Positions 52,381-61,552 of a stretch of 64,000 bases of DNA are shown here, one piece after another (the first letter of the stretch is position 1; every line of letters starts with the position of its first letter). Source of the DNA: Flavobacterium humi (GTDB lineage: Bacteria > Bacteroidota > Bacteroidia > Flavobacteriales > Flavobacteriaceae). The notes under the pieces are model-generated. The model saw only the letters and a program-made list of their open reading frames with translations, was not told where the DNA came from and searched no databases. The translations under genes were made by a program, and so were the position numbers. Where the stretch lies: assembly GCF_004745595.1 (NCBI RefSeq), contig NZ_SRLH01000006.1, positions 62,001-126,000 on the forward strand. Reading direction: 5' to 3'.

Positions 52381-55185
52381 ATGAAAAGCGGTTTTAAGAA
52401 TATAGTCCTCAAGGTTTTGAAAATTTCAGGGATTTCAATAGGTGTTATCCTGTTGGCCCTGTTCCTGATTCCTATTGCTTTTCCCGGTCAAATTGCCGAG
52501 AAAGTGAAAGATTTTGCCAATAAAAAATTAGAGGGCGAGCTTAATTTCAAGGAAGCGAACCTTTCGTTTTTCAATCATTTCCCGTCGCTTACCGTTACGT
52601 TGAATGATTTTTCGCTCAAAGGATCGGCTCCTTATAAAAACGAAACACTTATAAAATCTGATGAAGTCGCTTTTGGCATCAATGTGATGAGCCTGATTTT
52701 CGACAATTCCATCAAAATCGATAAGATCTTTGTGTCCAATGCCGAAATGAATGTTTTGGTAAACGAAAAAGGGGAAGCCAACTACAATGTGTACATTTCC
52801 GATAAAAATGCTCCTAAGGATTCTTCGGGAACTTCGCTGCGCCTGGAAAAAATCGCCATAGAAAACAGCCACCTGGTCTATAATGATAAATCCGCCAAAA
52901 TACTTATTGATGCCAAAGGGTTTAATTATGTCGGGAACGGAGGCCTGGACAAAGCTATTTTCGATTTGTATACCGAAGCTAAAATTGATTCTTTCGATTT
53001 CAGTTTTGCCGGAGAAGAATACCTGAAAAACAAAAAAATAGACGCGGACCTGATTACACAAATCAATACCAATTCCCTTGCTTTTGTGTTTCGCCAGAAC
53101 AACTTGATCGTCAACAAGCTTCCGGTGGAGTTTTTAGGGAAATTGGATTTCCTGAAGAACGGTTACGATATCGATTTCAGTGCAAAATCCGATGACAGCA
53201 ACCTTAATGACCTGTTTACGGCATTGCCGCCGCAATATGTCGAATGGCTCGAAAAGACTAAAGTTAAAGGCCGGACAGACCTTATGCTTACTTTTAAAGG
53301 ACGATATAGCGCCGCCACGAATTCCAAACCGGACCTGGCCTTTGCCATGAATATCCGCAAGGGTTACATTTCTTATAAAGAAAGCCCGTTTCCGACCTCC
53401 AACATCGAAATGAAGTTTAAGACGAAATTACCGTCATTGAACACAGACAGCCTGATTGTTGATCTGGATACGCTGTTCTTCAATGTTGACAAGGATTTCC
53501 TGGGAGCAAGGATTCATTCGAAAGGGATGAAGAACATTGCCCTTTCCGCAGATGTAAAATCGAAACTGGACCTGTCAAAATTAAACCGGGCCATAGGATT
53601 GCAAAACCTGGATATGAAAGGATTGTTTTCTGCCAAAATAAAAGCCAAAGGAGTTTATAACGCGTCCAGGCATTTGTTCCCGAAAGCGGACGGTTTTGTC
53701 AATTTGGAAAACGGATGGTTAAAAACCAGTTATTATCCTAATCCGATCGAGCATATTCAGTTTAAAGGAAAAATCAAGAATACGACAGGATTGTACAAAG
53801 ATTTGAATGTTTCCCTGACACCGGCTTCTTTTTCGTTTGAAGGAAATCCTATATATGTGCAGGCCGCCCTGTCGGATTTCGATAACATACACTATGATAT
53901 CAAGGCGAAGGGCAATCTGGATGTGGGCAAGATATATAAGGTTTTTGCGCAAAAAGGCTTGAGTGTCAACGGATTTATCAAAGCAGATGTTGCTTTTAAG
54001 GGAACACAAAGCGATGCTATGTCCGGACGGTACGACCGATTGGACAACAAAGGGACGCTCCTGGTACAAAACATTGTGACGGTTTCGAAATATTTTCCTA
54101 AGCCTTTCCTGATCAAGGAAGGGAGTTTTACCTTCGACCGGGATAAAATGTGGTTTAAAACCTTTATGGCTAACTACGGCCAGTCTGATTTTGCGATGGA
54201 TGGCTACCTTCAAAATGCCATCAATTTTGTCTTGGCAGAAAAAGGGACTTTGAAAGGGAATTTCTCGGTTCATTCCGATTTTATAAATGTTGATGAATTC
54301 ATGTCAGGAACCAATGAAGGACAAGTTCCGCCGTCAGGGGCAAAACAGGCCAAGCCGGCTACAGGAGAAGGAGTGGTGCTTTTGCCGGTCAATACGGCCC
54401 TTTCTTTGGCTGCGAATGTTAAAAAAGTAAGCTTTGAAGGCCTGGACCTAAACAACCTGGCCGGGAACCTTGCCCTGGAAGAGGGAAAACTGAAACTGAA
54501 AAACACTTCCTTTAACCTCATTGACAGCCGCCTGATGATTGATGGGGCCTATGATGATATAAATACCGGTAAAGCCAACTTTGATTTGCGTTTCCTGGCC
54601 AAAGATTTTAATGTCAAAAAGGCCTATAACGAAATCCGGCTTTTTAAGGAATTGGTTTCCGCTGCCGAAAACGCCGAAGGGATCATTTCTGTCGACTACA
54701 AACTCAAAGGAGTCCTCGACGGGGCAATGCAGCCCATAATGCCTTCTTTGCAGGGCAATGGCGTAATTTCTGTGAGAAAGGTAAAAATGAAAGGGTTCCG
54801 GTTATTGGGCGCTGTAAGCAAAAAAACAGGCTCGGATGGCATTAACGATCCGGACCTTAGTGCATTTGACATAAAATCGTCTATCAGGAATAATGTCATT
54901 ACCGTAGAGGAAACCAAAGTGAAAGTTGCCTTGTTCCGCCTTAAATTTAACGGGGAAACGAATTTTGACGGACAGTTGAACCTCAGGATGCGCCTTGGAT
55001 TGCCGCCTTTGGGGATTATAGGAATCCCGGTGGTTATTACCGGTACCAATGATAAACCGGTTGTGAAAATATTCAGCAAAACGGGCAAGGAAGTCGAGAA
55101 AACGGAATTTACTGAAGATAAAAGCGTTTCGGCCCCACCTGCAACAACAGAACCTAAAGCAGAGGAATCTCCTAAAAAACCGTAA
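52381..55185 (+). CDS. AsmA-family envelope protein, 934 aa
   Basis: The ATG at 52381 gives an N-terminal membrane anchor (VLKISGISIGVILLALFLIPIAF) and a large beta-rich periplasmic body, as in AsmA/TamB-like proteins thought to form hydrophobic grooves that carry lipids to the outer membrane. A characteristic start is LEGELNFKEANLSFFNHFPSLTVTLNDFSLKG, and the C-terminal AsmA domain includes LRMRLGLPPLGIIGIPVVITG. The tail is Pro/Glu/Lys-rich. It converges on a second, smaller protein of similar build at 55188-56753, with only two bases between the stops. Confidence 0.9.
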   Translation: MKSGFKNIVLKVLKISGISIGVILLALFLIPIAFPGQIAEKVKDFANKKLEGELNFKEANLSFFNHFPSLTVTLNDFSLKGSAPYKNETLIKSDEVAFGINVMSLIFDNSIKIDKIFVSNAEMNVLVNEKGEANYNVYISDKNAPKDSSGTSLRLEKIAIENSHLVYNDKSAKILIDAKGFNYVGNGGLDKAIFDLYTEAKIDSFDFSFAGEEYLKNKKIDADLITQINTNSLAFVFRQNNLIVNKLPVEFLGKLDFLKNGYDIDFSAKSDDSNLNDLFTALPPQYVEWLEKTKVKGRTDLMLTFKGRYSAATNSKPDLAFAMNIRKGYISYKESPFPTSNIEMKFKTKLPSLNTDSLIVDLDTLFFNVDKDFLGARIHSKGMKNIALSADVKSKLDLSKLNRAIGLQNLDMKGLFSAKIKAKGVYNASRHLFPKADGFVNLENGWLKTSYYPNPIEHIQFKGKIKNTTGLYKDLNVSLTPASFSFEGNPIYVQAALSDFDNIHYDIKAKGNLDVGKIYKVFAQKGLSVNGFIKADVAFKGTQSDAMSGRYDRLDNKGTLLVQNIVTVSKYFPKPFLIKEGSFTFDRDKMWFKTFMANYGQSDFAMDGYLQNAINFVLAEKGTLKGNFSVHSDFINVDEFMSGTNEGQVPPSGAKQAKPATGEGVVLLPVNTALSLAANVKKVSFEGLDLNNLAGNLALEEGKLKLKNTSFNLIDSRLMIDGAYDDINTGKANFDLRFLAKDFNVKKAYNEIRLFKELVSAAENAEGIISVDYKLKGVLDGAMQPIMPSLQGNGVISVRKVKMKGFRLLGAVSKKTGSDGINDPDLSAFDIKSSIRNNVITVEETKVKVALFRLKFNGETNFDGQLNLRMRLGLPPLGIIGIPVVITGTNDKPVVKIFSKTGKEVEKTEFTEDKSVSAPPATTEPKAEESPKKP

Positions 55186-55187
55186 GG

Positions 55188-56753
55188 TTAAATCAGTATT
55201 TTTTTCAAGCCTTCTTCAATGCTGCGCCAAAAGAGGTTGTAAAACGATTTTTCCGGAATGCGTTCCACGGCTACTTCAGTATCCTTTATTTTTTCGTCCG
55301 TATCTTTTTTAACAAAAATACGCGCAATGGCGGTTAGCAGCTTGTTTTTCTTTTCCGGTTTTTTTTCCCGGTAAACGGTAAATTTCAAATCGTCATAATC
55401 AATCCCAAAATGGCCTCCGGAGGTTTTATCATTTCCTGTAAAATCAAAATAAACGATGTCAAGCATCCCTTTGGCCGTAACATTTATATAGGGTTTTATA
55501 AAAGGGGCCAGCCTGTCTGCCGGCAATTTGCGAATGTTGCCTTTGATCCTGAAACCATCGGTTTTGTCCAGTACATTGAGCGACCAGTTTACTTTCATGG
55601 GTGAAATATTCATGAAACGGCATCGGATGGCAATGGCAACATCGGGTAGTTTTTTCTTTTGGAAACCACTGTTAAGGTGCCTGGCATTCAGGTTGAAATG
55701 ATTAAAGGATATAAGGCCCGGGCCTCTTTCGGAAGTTTTTTCTTCTTCGTATTCCAGTACTGAATTTTGAATTTTAAGGGTGTCGATAGCCAAATCAAAT
55801 GGCATTTCCCGAAGCAGTTTATTGTACAGCGGCTTTTTCCGAAGGTCGTCAGGCGGCATTTTCGGACGGTAAATATTGGCATTGGCTCGGTTTATCAGTA
55901 TCGCCCCGGCATGGAAAAAGAATTGCTCCTCTTTGTCAAAACCCCATCGCATTTTCTCAAACCGTATGGTTGAAGCATTTAAAGTGTAGATGTCCCGTTC
56001 TTTCGGCATTCGTTTTACGAAATCTGCCCGGTTGTATTGAGGGGTCATGGTGAATTTTTCCAGCAACAATCCTGTATCGCTGGTTTCAATCTGCCCGGAT
56101 TTGATGTGATAAAACGCATTGGGGCGGTAATACAGGCTGTCGCATCGGAAAGTATAGTTTTGGTACGCAAAAGGGATTTTATGTTCCAGGAGCTTATCGG
56201 TAATGGCTACATTTTTCAGTTTAACCGAAATATTGGCAACGTTTAAAATAATCTTATCGTTTTTGATGTTTATGATTTTTATATCGCCACGGTTCAGGTA
56301 AATGTCGGGCACTACAATAATTTTCCCAAAAGGGGCAACTACGTCAGACCGGATGCTTTTAGGATTGTTGATTGCGTTTTCATTTTGTTTGTATAAAATG
56401 ACTTCAGGCTTGGTGATAGTGATGTTTTCAGCCTTGATTTTAGACCGGAAGACAAGGTCCCAAATCTTGACGCCTTTTATGTCAACCACACCGATTTTCG
56501 CATAAATGCCTTTTTTTATTACCGTGTCGTTAAGCGCGGCTTTTGGGCATAGCATGATGTTTTCCGCGAGGATAGTGTTTTTCAATAGGGAAATATCCAG
56601 ATTTTTGTAAGTGATGCTGTATGGAGAATTGTTCTGGTCGTTAATGAGTTTTGGTAGCCGTACCGAAACCCAATAGTCCAGCCCCAAATCAAGCAATATT
56701 GCAGCTAGGAATAATACCAATACACTTATAAGTATTTTTTTAACCCATTTCAT
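55188..56753 (-). CDS. AsmA/DUF748-like membrane-anchored protein, 521 aa
   Basis: An N-terminal anchor helix (KKILISVLVLFLAAILLDLGLDYWV) is followed by a long beta-rich part with phrases such as YSITYKNLDISLLKNTI, IWDLVFRSKIKAENITITKPEV and PYINVTAKGMLDIVYFDF, typical of AsmA-like or DUF748 envelope proteins. The extreme C-terminus is helical and basic. Assignment rests on architecture; no single motif is decisive. It is convergent with the larger AsmA protein and is the last gene before the island boundary. Confidence 0.75.
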   Translation of the reverse strand: MKWVKKILISVLVLFLAAILLDLGLDYWVSVRLPKLINDQNNSPYSITYKNLDISLLKNTILAENIMLCPKAALNDTVIKKGIYAKIGVVDIKGVKIWDLVFRSKIKAENITITKPEVILYKQNENAINNPKSIRSDVVAPFGKIIVVPDIYLNRGDIKIINIKNDKIILNVANISVKLKNVAITDKLLEHKIPFAYQNYTFRCDSLYYRPNAFYHIKSGQIETSDTGLLLEKFTMTPQYNRADFVKRMPKERDIYTLNASTIRFEKMRWGFDKEEQFFFHAGAILINRANANIYRPKMPPDDLRKKPLYNKLLREMPFDLAIDTLKIQNSVLEYEEEKTSERGPGLISFNHFNLNARHLNSGFQKKKLPDVAIAIRCRFMNISPMKVNWSLNVLDKTDGFRIKGNIRKLPADRLAPFIKPYINVTAKGMLDIVYFDFTGNDKTSGGHFGIDYDDLKFTVYREKKPEKKNKLLTAIARIFVKKDTDEKIKDTEVAVERIPEKSFYNLFWRSIEEGLKKILI

Positions 56754-56900
56754 AGGAATGATTTTAGGTTTTTAAATTTCGGTATAAATGGTTGGCAGAT
56801 ACTTACATTTTGCAGGATTTAGTTTATGTAATTATTAGGTGATTGAGGATTTGCATGTGAAAATGTGGTTCCAGGCAAAAAACGGAATAGCATTAAATAC

Positions 56901-56930
56901 AAAAAACCCACTCGTTTGAGTGGGTTTTTT
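56901..56930. terminator. strong bidirectional terminator at the island edge
   Basis: A perfect 13-bp stem (arms AAAAAACCCACTC and GAGTGGGTTTTTT) with a GTTT loop. No gene ends nearby on the plus strand. On the minus strand it lies right behind a 12-bp tRNA 3'-end match (56936-56947), as expected for the terminator of a tRNA gene whose body has been displaced. Confidence 0.85.
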
Positions 56931-56935
56931 AACAG

Positions 56936-56947
56936 TGGTGCCTCCAG
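56936..56947 (-). other. putative attachment-site core (tRNA 3'-end remnant)
   Basis: On the minus strand the sequence is CTGGAGGCACCA, which reads as the last T-stem bases (CTGG), a seven-base acceptor strand (AGGCACC) and A of a tRNA. I recall flavobacterial tRNA-Phe genes ending this way, but identity is unverified. The rest of the tRNA is missing; the bases beyond have no T-loop. Tyrosine recombinases often integrate at tRNA 3' ends, and one is encoded 190 bp away. Confidence 0.5.
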
Positions 56948-57114
56948 TACTAAAGTAGTATTTTATCTAAACTATTGGAAACATTACTTAAATGCCATTA
57001 TTGGTAGGGTTTTACAAAGTTTTATAAAAATGGTCACTTATCAAAATATATCAAAAATAGCCATATTTTAATAGTTTTTTATACCGTATATTCTACCGTA
57101 ATGTAAAAAATGAG

Positions 57115-57122
57115 TATCTTTG
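57115..57122 (+). promoter_or_regulatory. -7 box upstream of the integrase start at 57140
   Basis: TATCTTTG matches TAnnTTTG and ends 17 bp before the ATG at 57140. It lies inside the reading frame if the earlier ATG at 57110 were used, which favours the later start. Confidence 0.35.
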
Positions 57123-57139
57123 AGTATCAAAAAAGTGAT

Positions 57140-58591
57140 ATGAAAAAGCCAGTTATAAATTACGTACTCGAATCCAAGGCAAAAAATCCGAATGAGCGAA
57201 CAAAACCCGAACTCATTATCGCAATGGTTCACGCTGGGTTTATTACTCAAATTGATAATCAAATAAAACACGAGCGTTTTAAAGTATCGCTTGAAACAAC
57301 GATAAAACCAAAAAATTTCGGTTTGATTAAAGATAACTTCCGATTCAATGAAGACGTATTTGCAAACTTTTCAAGACAAAATAAAGGCGTTAAAACCGCA
57401 ATGCAGATTTTTGAAACCAAAGTTGACGAATTATATAGTAACTATTTGATAAACGACATTCAACCGACAGCTAAGCAGTTTAAAACAGATTTGTTAATTC
57501 AGCTGGGGCGTAAACAACGGGAGCAAAAGAAAACTTTCACGATATTAGCTTACCTCAACGATAAGATAAGTTTGTTTGAATCGTTGAAAGGTAGCGGGCG
57601 TAAAGATGAAATTGACGAAAATTCAATCAAAGTGTATCGAACTTTAAAAGTATATTTAGAGCGTTATGAACTTGTTAAGCAAATTCAATTAACATTTGAG
57701 AATTTTGACGAATCAACATACTGGGAGTTTTGGAACATTCAGGATGAAATTTTGAGGGGCAAAATAAGCATTCCAAAAAAAGTAGGTGAACGCAAAATAG
57801 CTGTCCAAGAAAACGGCTTTCTGATGAGTTCAATTAATAAGTATCAAAAAACATTAATGCGTTTATTGCGTTTGGCAATTGTTGACGGTATAAACGTCAA
57901 TCTGAATGTTAATAATACTAATCTCATTGTTACTAAAAGCCCAGCGAGCAAAGATATATACGTAAGCGAAAGCGATTTGGTTAAAATTTGGAATTATGAG
58001 CCCACCACCACCGAAATGCTATTAGCTAAAGATTACCTTATGTTAGCCAGTTTAACGGGAATGCGCTACGAAAGCATGGAAGTGGCTAATTTGGAACAGA
58101 TTGAAACGTATAAGGACGGCAGTTATAATTTCAGTTACATTCATTCCAAACAAAACAAAACGGAGACTGAGTGCTATATACCATTGTTTAATCCAGTAAT
58201 GGAAATCTTAAAGCGATACGGAAATAAGTTTCCTGTACTACCAGCTAATCAAATCGTAAATGAAAATATTAAAATGTTGTTCGGATTGGCGGGAATAAAC
58301 GCAATGCAGACAATAACTAACGTTACGTATAAATCAGGCGTGATAATTGAAAGCAAGCCCGCTAATGAAGTTATAAGCACACATGATTGTCGTAAAAGTT
58401 TCATAACCAACTTGTTTTTAGCTGGCGGAGCTGAAAATATTGTAATGGGAGTAACGCATCCCGATAAAAAACCAATGCACGCAATGGCTGGGGTTTATAA
58501 CAAATCAACTCTTTTGGATAAAGCTAAGCAGTTTTATGATGAGGTTAATCGTGTTCAAAGAGAAAAACAAAGTGAACTATATAAATTCTAA
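57140..58591 (+). CDS. tyrosine recombinase / site-specific integrase
   Basis: 483 residues from the ATG at 57140; an in-frame ATG at 57110 would add ten residues but places the -7 box inside the gene. The C-terminal catalytic domain has the Arg in LTGMRYESME (R309), a Lys in HSKQNK (337 or 340), H415-x-x-R418 in THDCRKS, H440 in THPDKKP and the nucleophile Y453 in GVYNKS, so the active site is complete. The N-terminal 270 residues are the arm- and core-binding part. Orientation and position next to a tRNA-end remnant indicate that it integrated the island carrying the type I restriction system. Confidence 0.93.
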   Translation: MKKPVINYVLESKAKNPNERTKPELIIAMVHAGFITQIDNQIKHERFKVSLETTIKPKNFGLIKDNFRFNEDVFANFSRQNKGVKTAMQIFETKVDELYSNYLINDIQPTAKQFKTDLLIQLGRKQREQKKTFTILAYLNDKISLFESLKGSGRKDEIDENSIKVYRTLKVYLERYELVKQIQLTFENFDESTYWEFWNIQDEILRGKISIPKKVGERKIAVQENGFLMSSINKYQKTLMRLLRLAIVDGINVNLNVNNTNLIVTKSPASKDIYVSESDLVKIWNYEPTTTEMLLAKDYLMLASLTGMRYESMEVANLEQIETYKDGSYNFSYIHSKQNKTETECYIPLFNPVMEILKRYGNKFPVLPANQIVNENIKMLFGLAGINAMQTITNVTYKSGVIIESKPANEVISTHDCRKSFITNLFLAGGAENIVMGVTHPDKKPMHAMAGVYNKSTLLDKAKQFYDEVNRVQREKQSELYKF

Positions 58592-58770
58592 CATATTAAG
58601 AAATATATGTGTTTGTAAATAAAAAACTTTAAGAGATGGCATTCAAAAAGAGATGGGATGAGCGCACTCTAACATGTCCTCCTTTTTCTTTTTGTTACAG
58701 TCTAATATTCTTTTAATCACAAAAACAAGTTCGAGATTTCTACATTTCATTCATGCCAATAGTGTGAGCA

Positions 58771-60402
58771 TTATATTGGATTCAATCCTAACTCTTTCAA
58801 ATATTCGTTGTGTTTATCTGTGTTTGTTTTTATACTTTTATTTATTTCAGTTAGTTTAATGTTTACATCTTTCAAGTCAATTTGTATCTCGTCTTCTGAG
58901 GTACTCACATATCTTGAAATGTTTAGATTGTAGTCGTTCTTTTTGATTTCGTCCATTGAAACTCTACGAGAATAACGCTCTCTTTCATTTCTGAATTTGT
59001 ACGTTTCTACTATATTGTCCAAATGTTTTTCAGAAAGTGTATTTTGTCGTTTTCCTTTTTCAAATTGTTCTCCTGCATTGATAAACAATACATCATCTTT
59101 CTTCTTACATCTTTTCAAAATCAAAATGCAAACAGGAATACCTGTCGAGTAAAATAAATTGGAAGGTAAACCAATTACAGTGTCAATATAGTTTTCTTTT
59201 AAAAGTTTTTCCCTTATTCTTGATTCTGCACCACTACGGAATAAAACTCCGTGAGGTAAAATAATTGCCATAGTTCCTTCTTTAGCTAAAAAGTGCATTC
59301 CGTGTAAAAGGAAAGCAAAGTCGGCTGCTGATTTGGGTGCTAAACCATATCCTTTGAAGCGAAAATCTTCTGCTAAAGTATCATTTGGTTCCCAACGCAA
59401 ACTAAATGGCGGATTGGCTACAATGGCATCAAACTCAATTTTTTTACTCGGATTCATTTCATTGAGTAAATCCCATTGATTGAGCAAAGTGTCACCGTGG
59501 AATATCTCAAACTCGGAATCTTTCATACCGTGCAAAAGCATATTCATTCGGGCAAGATTGTAGGTTGTTATATTCTTTTCTTGCCCATAAATTTTACCGA
59601 TATTTCCTTTAGCTTTCTTTAGTTGGGTTCTTACATTTAAAAGCAAAGAACCCGAACCACAAGTGAAATCCAAAACCTTGTTCAGTTTAGACTTATAACC
59701 AGTTGTTGGGTCGTGGGAATCTAACAATACAATTCGTGAAAGAATGGTTGAAATTTGTTGAGGCGTATAAAATTCTCCTGCCTTTTTTCCTGAACCTGCT
59801 GCAAACTTCCCAATCAAATATTCATAAGCATCACCAAGCGTGTCGGTATCGGTCGAAAAGTCTGCAATTCCTTCAGCTATTTTGGTTATTATCTTACAGA
59901 GTTTATCGTTTCTTTCTTTTTCAGTTTTACCAAGCTTTTCCGAATTCAGATTAATTTCAGAGAACAAGCCCTTAAAAGTGCTATCAAACGATTCATTTTC
60001 TATGTATCGAAACCCATCTCCTAAAGTTTTTAATAATTCACCTTTTTGAGTACGGGCTAACTCGGTAATGTTACTCCACAAAAATTTTGGTTTGATTACA
60101 TAATGGACTTTTTTACGCATTTGTTCCTCAAACTCATCAATGTCTGCTTTATTTTTTTTGTACCAAAGTTCCAAAGGTGGTGGCACTAAAAAGTCTGCTC
60201 TTAAATCTTTTGACGGACTTGGTGGGTAATCTTTGCCTAATTCTTTTTTTGCGGCTTCTTCGTAATTGAAAGACAAATAACGAAGGAACAGAAATGAAAG
60301 CATATAATCACGGAAATCATCCGCATTCATTACGCCTCTCAAATCATTGGCAATGTCCCAAAGAGTATCGCCTAATTTTTTATTATTTTCTTTTTGTGTC
60401 AT
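58771..60402 (-). CDS. hsdM: type I restriction-modification system, DNA methyltransferase subunit
   Basis: HsdM methylates adenine (N6) in the target sequence together with HsdS. The 543 residues contain an N-terminal helical domain (LGDTLWDIANDLRG to about 170), the SAM motif VLDFTCGSGSLLLN at about 243-256, and the catalytic NPPF at 330-333 in AIVANPPFSLRW. YTPQQI near residue 212 is the usual HsdM signature. It is last in the operon (hsdR, hsdS, nuclease candidate, hsdM), 13 bp after the ATPase gene. Confidence 0.96.
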   Translation of the reverse strand: MTQKENNKKLGDTLWDIANDLRGVMNADDFRDYMLSFLFLRYLSFNYEEAAKKELGKDYPPSPSKDLRADFLVPPPLELWYKKNKADIDEFEEQMRKKVHYVIKPKFLWSNITELARTQKGELLKTLGDGFRYIENESFDSTFKGLFSEINLNSEKLGKTEKERNDKLCKIITKIAEGIADFSTDTDTLGDAYEYLIGKFAAGSGKKAGEFYTPQQISTILSRIVLLDSHDPTTGYKSKLNKVLDFTCGSGSLLLNVRTQLKKAKGNIGKIYGQEKNITTYNLARMNMLLHGMKDSEFEIFHGDTLLNQWDLLNEMNPSKKIEFDAIVANPPFSLRWEPNDTLAEDFRFKGYGLAPKSAADFAFLLHGMHFLAKEGTMAIILPHGVLFRSGAESRIREKLLKENYIDTVIGLPSNLFYSTGIPVCILILKRCKKKDDVLFINAGEQFEKGKRQNTLSEKHLDNIVETYKFRNERERYSRRVSMDEIKKNDYNLNISRYVSTSEDEIQIDLKDVNIKLTEINKSIKTNTDKHNEYLKELGLNPI

Positions 60403-60415
60403 TGACTTGTCTTTT

Positions 60416-61552
60416 TTAAGCGAATATTTCAGGTAATTGGAATTCGTATTTTCCCAAAAATGCAGTTAATATTCTGTTGAATAATTCTTTGTTGTCTTCG
60501 TTCATTACTACAGGTTGATAGATGGAATACTTACCGTGACTTAACAAATTTAAAGCTCGTGAAAAAAGCATTTCATCTTCAACTCCTGTGATGCAACTTG
60601 AAAAGTCGTCATAGCCAAAAAAAGTTGATGTTTTTTCTAAAATAGCTCTCAACATATTAAAATGATAGGTATTTACTATGCCATTTTCTGAAACCTTTTT
60701 TAATTCGGTTAATATAGCAACGTGGTGAAAAAATGGTGTTTCATCTGTAGCTCTCAAAATGTAACCGTCCGCACCGTTTTTATGCAGGAAATGGCTTTTG
60801 TGCTCAATCTTCTTTAGCTCATTATACATTACGTTGTAGAATAATGAATGATGCGAAGAAATAACCACTTTTACTTTGTCTTTTCCCTTTTTCAAAAGTT
60901 TGGCTAAATCACTTGCTACACCAATGGCGTTGTTATCGTCTAATGATGAAATAGGGTCGTCTATGTAAATGTTTTTTACCCAGTTGTACGGACCATTACC
61001 ATCATCATCAATGGCAAGTTCAATAAGGACAAGAAAAATACACCAAATAAAAATATTCTCTTCACCTCTTGAAACCTTAATGTCTGGTTGCATAATGTAT
61101 TCAGGTTCACCAGTATCAGGTTTGAATTTTGGATTTTTTACTTGTTTTTTAAATGAAATAGTTTTTTTGATAAAATCAAGGTCAAAATTGAAGTCAGCGT
61201 AACGTTCTAAATAACCAAATATTTTTTCATCTAAAGCCAACTCCTTAAAACCATTAAAAAATGCAGACTGGGTATTTATAATTAAATGCCTTTCAATGTC
61301 ATTATCTAGGTCGTTATTCCAATGAAAAAGGTCTTCTGTAAAAGCATTATAATAAAGTGTGTCAGTTTCAGGATTTTTCTTTCTCTGCTTGCTGATATTT
61401 TTGAACTCCATTGAAAGACGTGTTTTGCCCGTTCCATTATAGGCATACAGCAAAACAAAGTGATGATTGTTTAAATCGTCTCTTAGCCTGACAGCCACAT
61501 TTTTTAATGTTTTGTACTTATATATTTTTTTTTGACCGCTCATTTTATTCAA
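60416..61552 (-). CDS. PrrC-like anticodon nuclease candidate (ABC-type ATPase)
   Basis: 378 residues. The N-terminal ATPase has a Walker A-like AYNGTGKT (37-44), an ABC-like signature VSRGEE (160-165), Walker B NIYIDDPISSLDD (194-206) and H-loop SSHH (H234). The C-terminal domain contains R302-x3-E306 and H339, close in spacing to the Arg-Glu-His triad (320, 324, 356) I recall for E. coli PrrC, a tRNA-Lys anticodon nuclease held inactive by a type I restriction enzyme. The gene lies inside the hsd operon, overlapping hsdS by 8 bp. No zinc-hook coiled coil is present, so it is PrrC-like and not RloC-like. A start three codons later (61543) is also possible. Target is inferred. Confidence 0.7.
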   Translation of the reverse strand: MNKMSGQKKIYKYKTLKNVAVRLRDDLNNHHFVLLYAYNGTGKTRLSMEFKNISKQRKKNPETDTLYYNAFTEDLFHWNNDLDNDIERHLIINTQSAFFNGFKELALDEKIFGYLERYADFNFDLDFIKKTISFKKQVKNPKFKPDTGEPEYIMQPDIKVSRGEENIFIWCIFLVLIELAIDDDGNGPYNWVKNIYIDDPISSLDDNNAIGVASDLAKLLKKGKDKVKVVISSHHSLFYNVMYNELKKIEHKSHFLHKNGADGYILRATDETPFFHHVAILTELKKVSENGIVNTYHFNMLRAILEKTSTFFGYDDFSSCITGVEDEMLFSRALNLLSHGKYSIYQPVVMNEDNKELFNRILTAFLGKYEFQLPEIFA

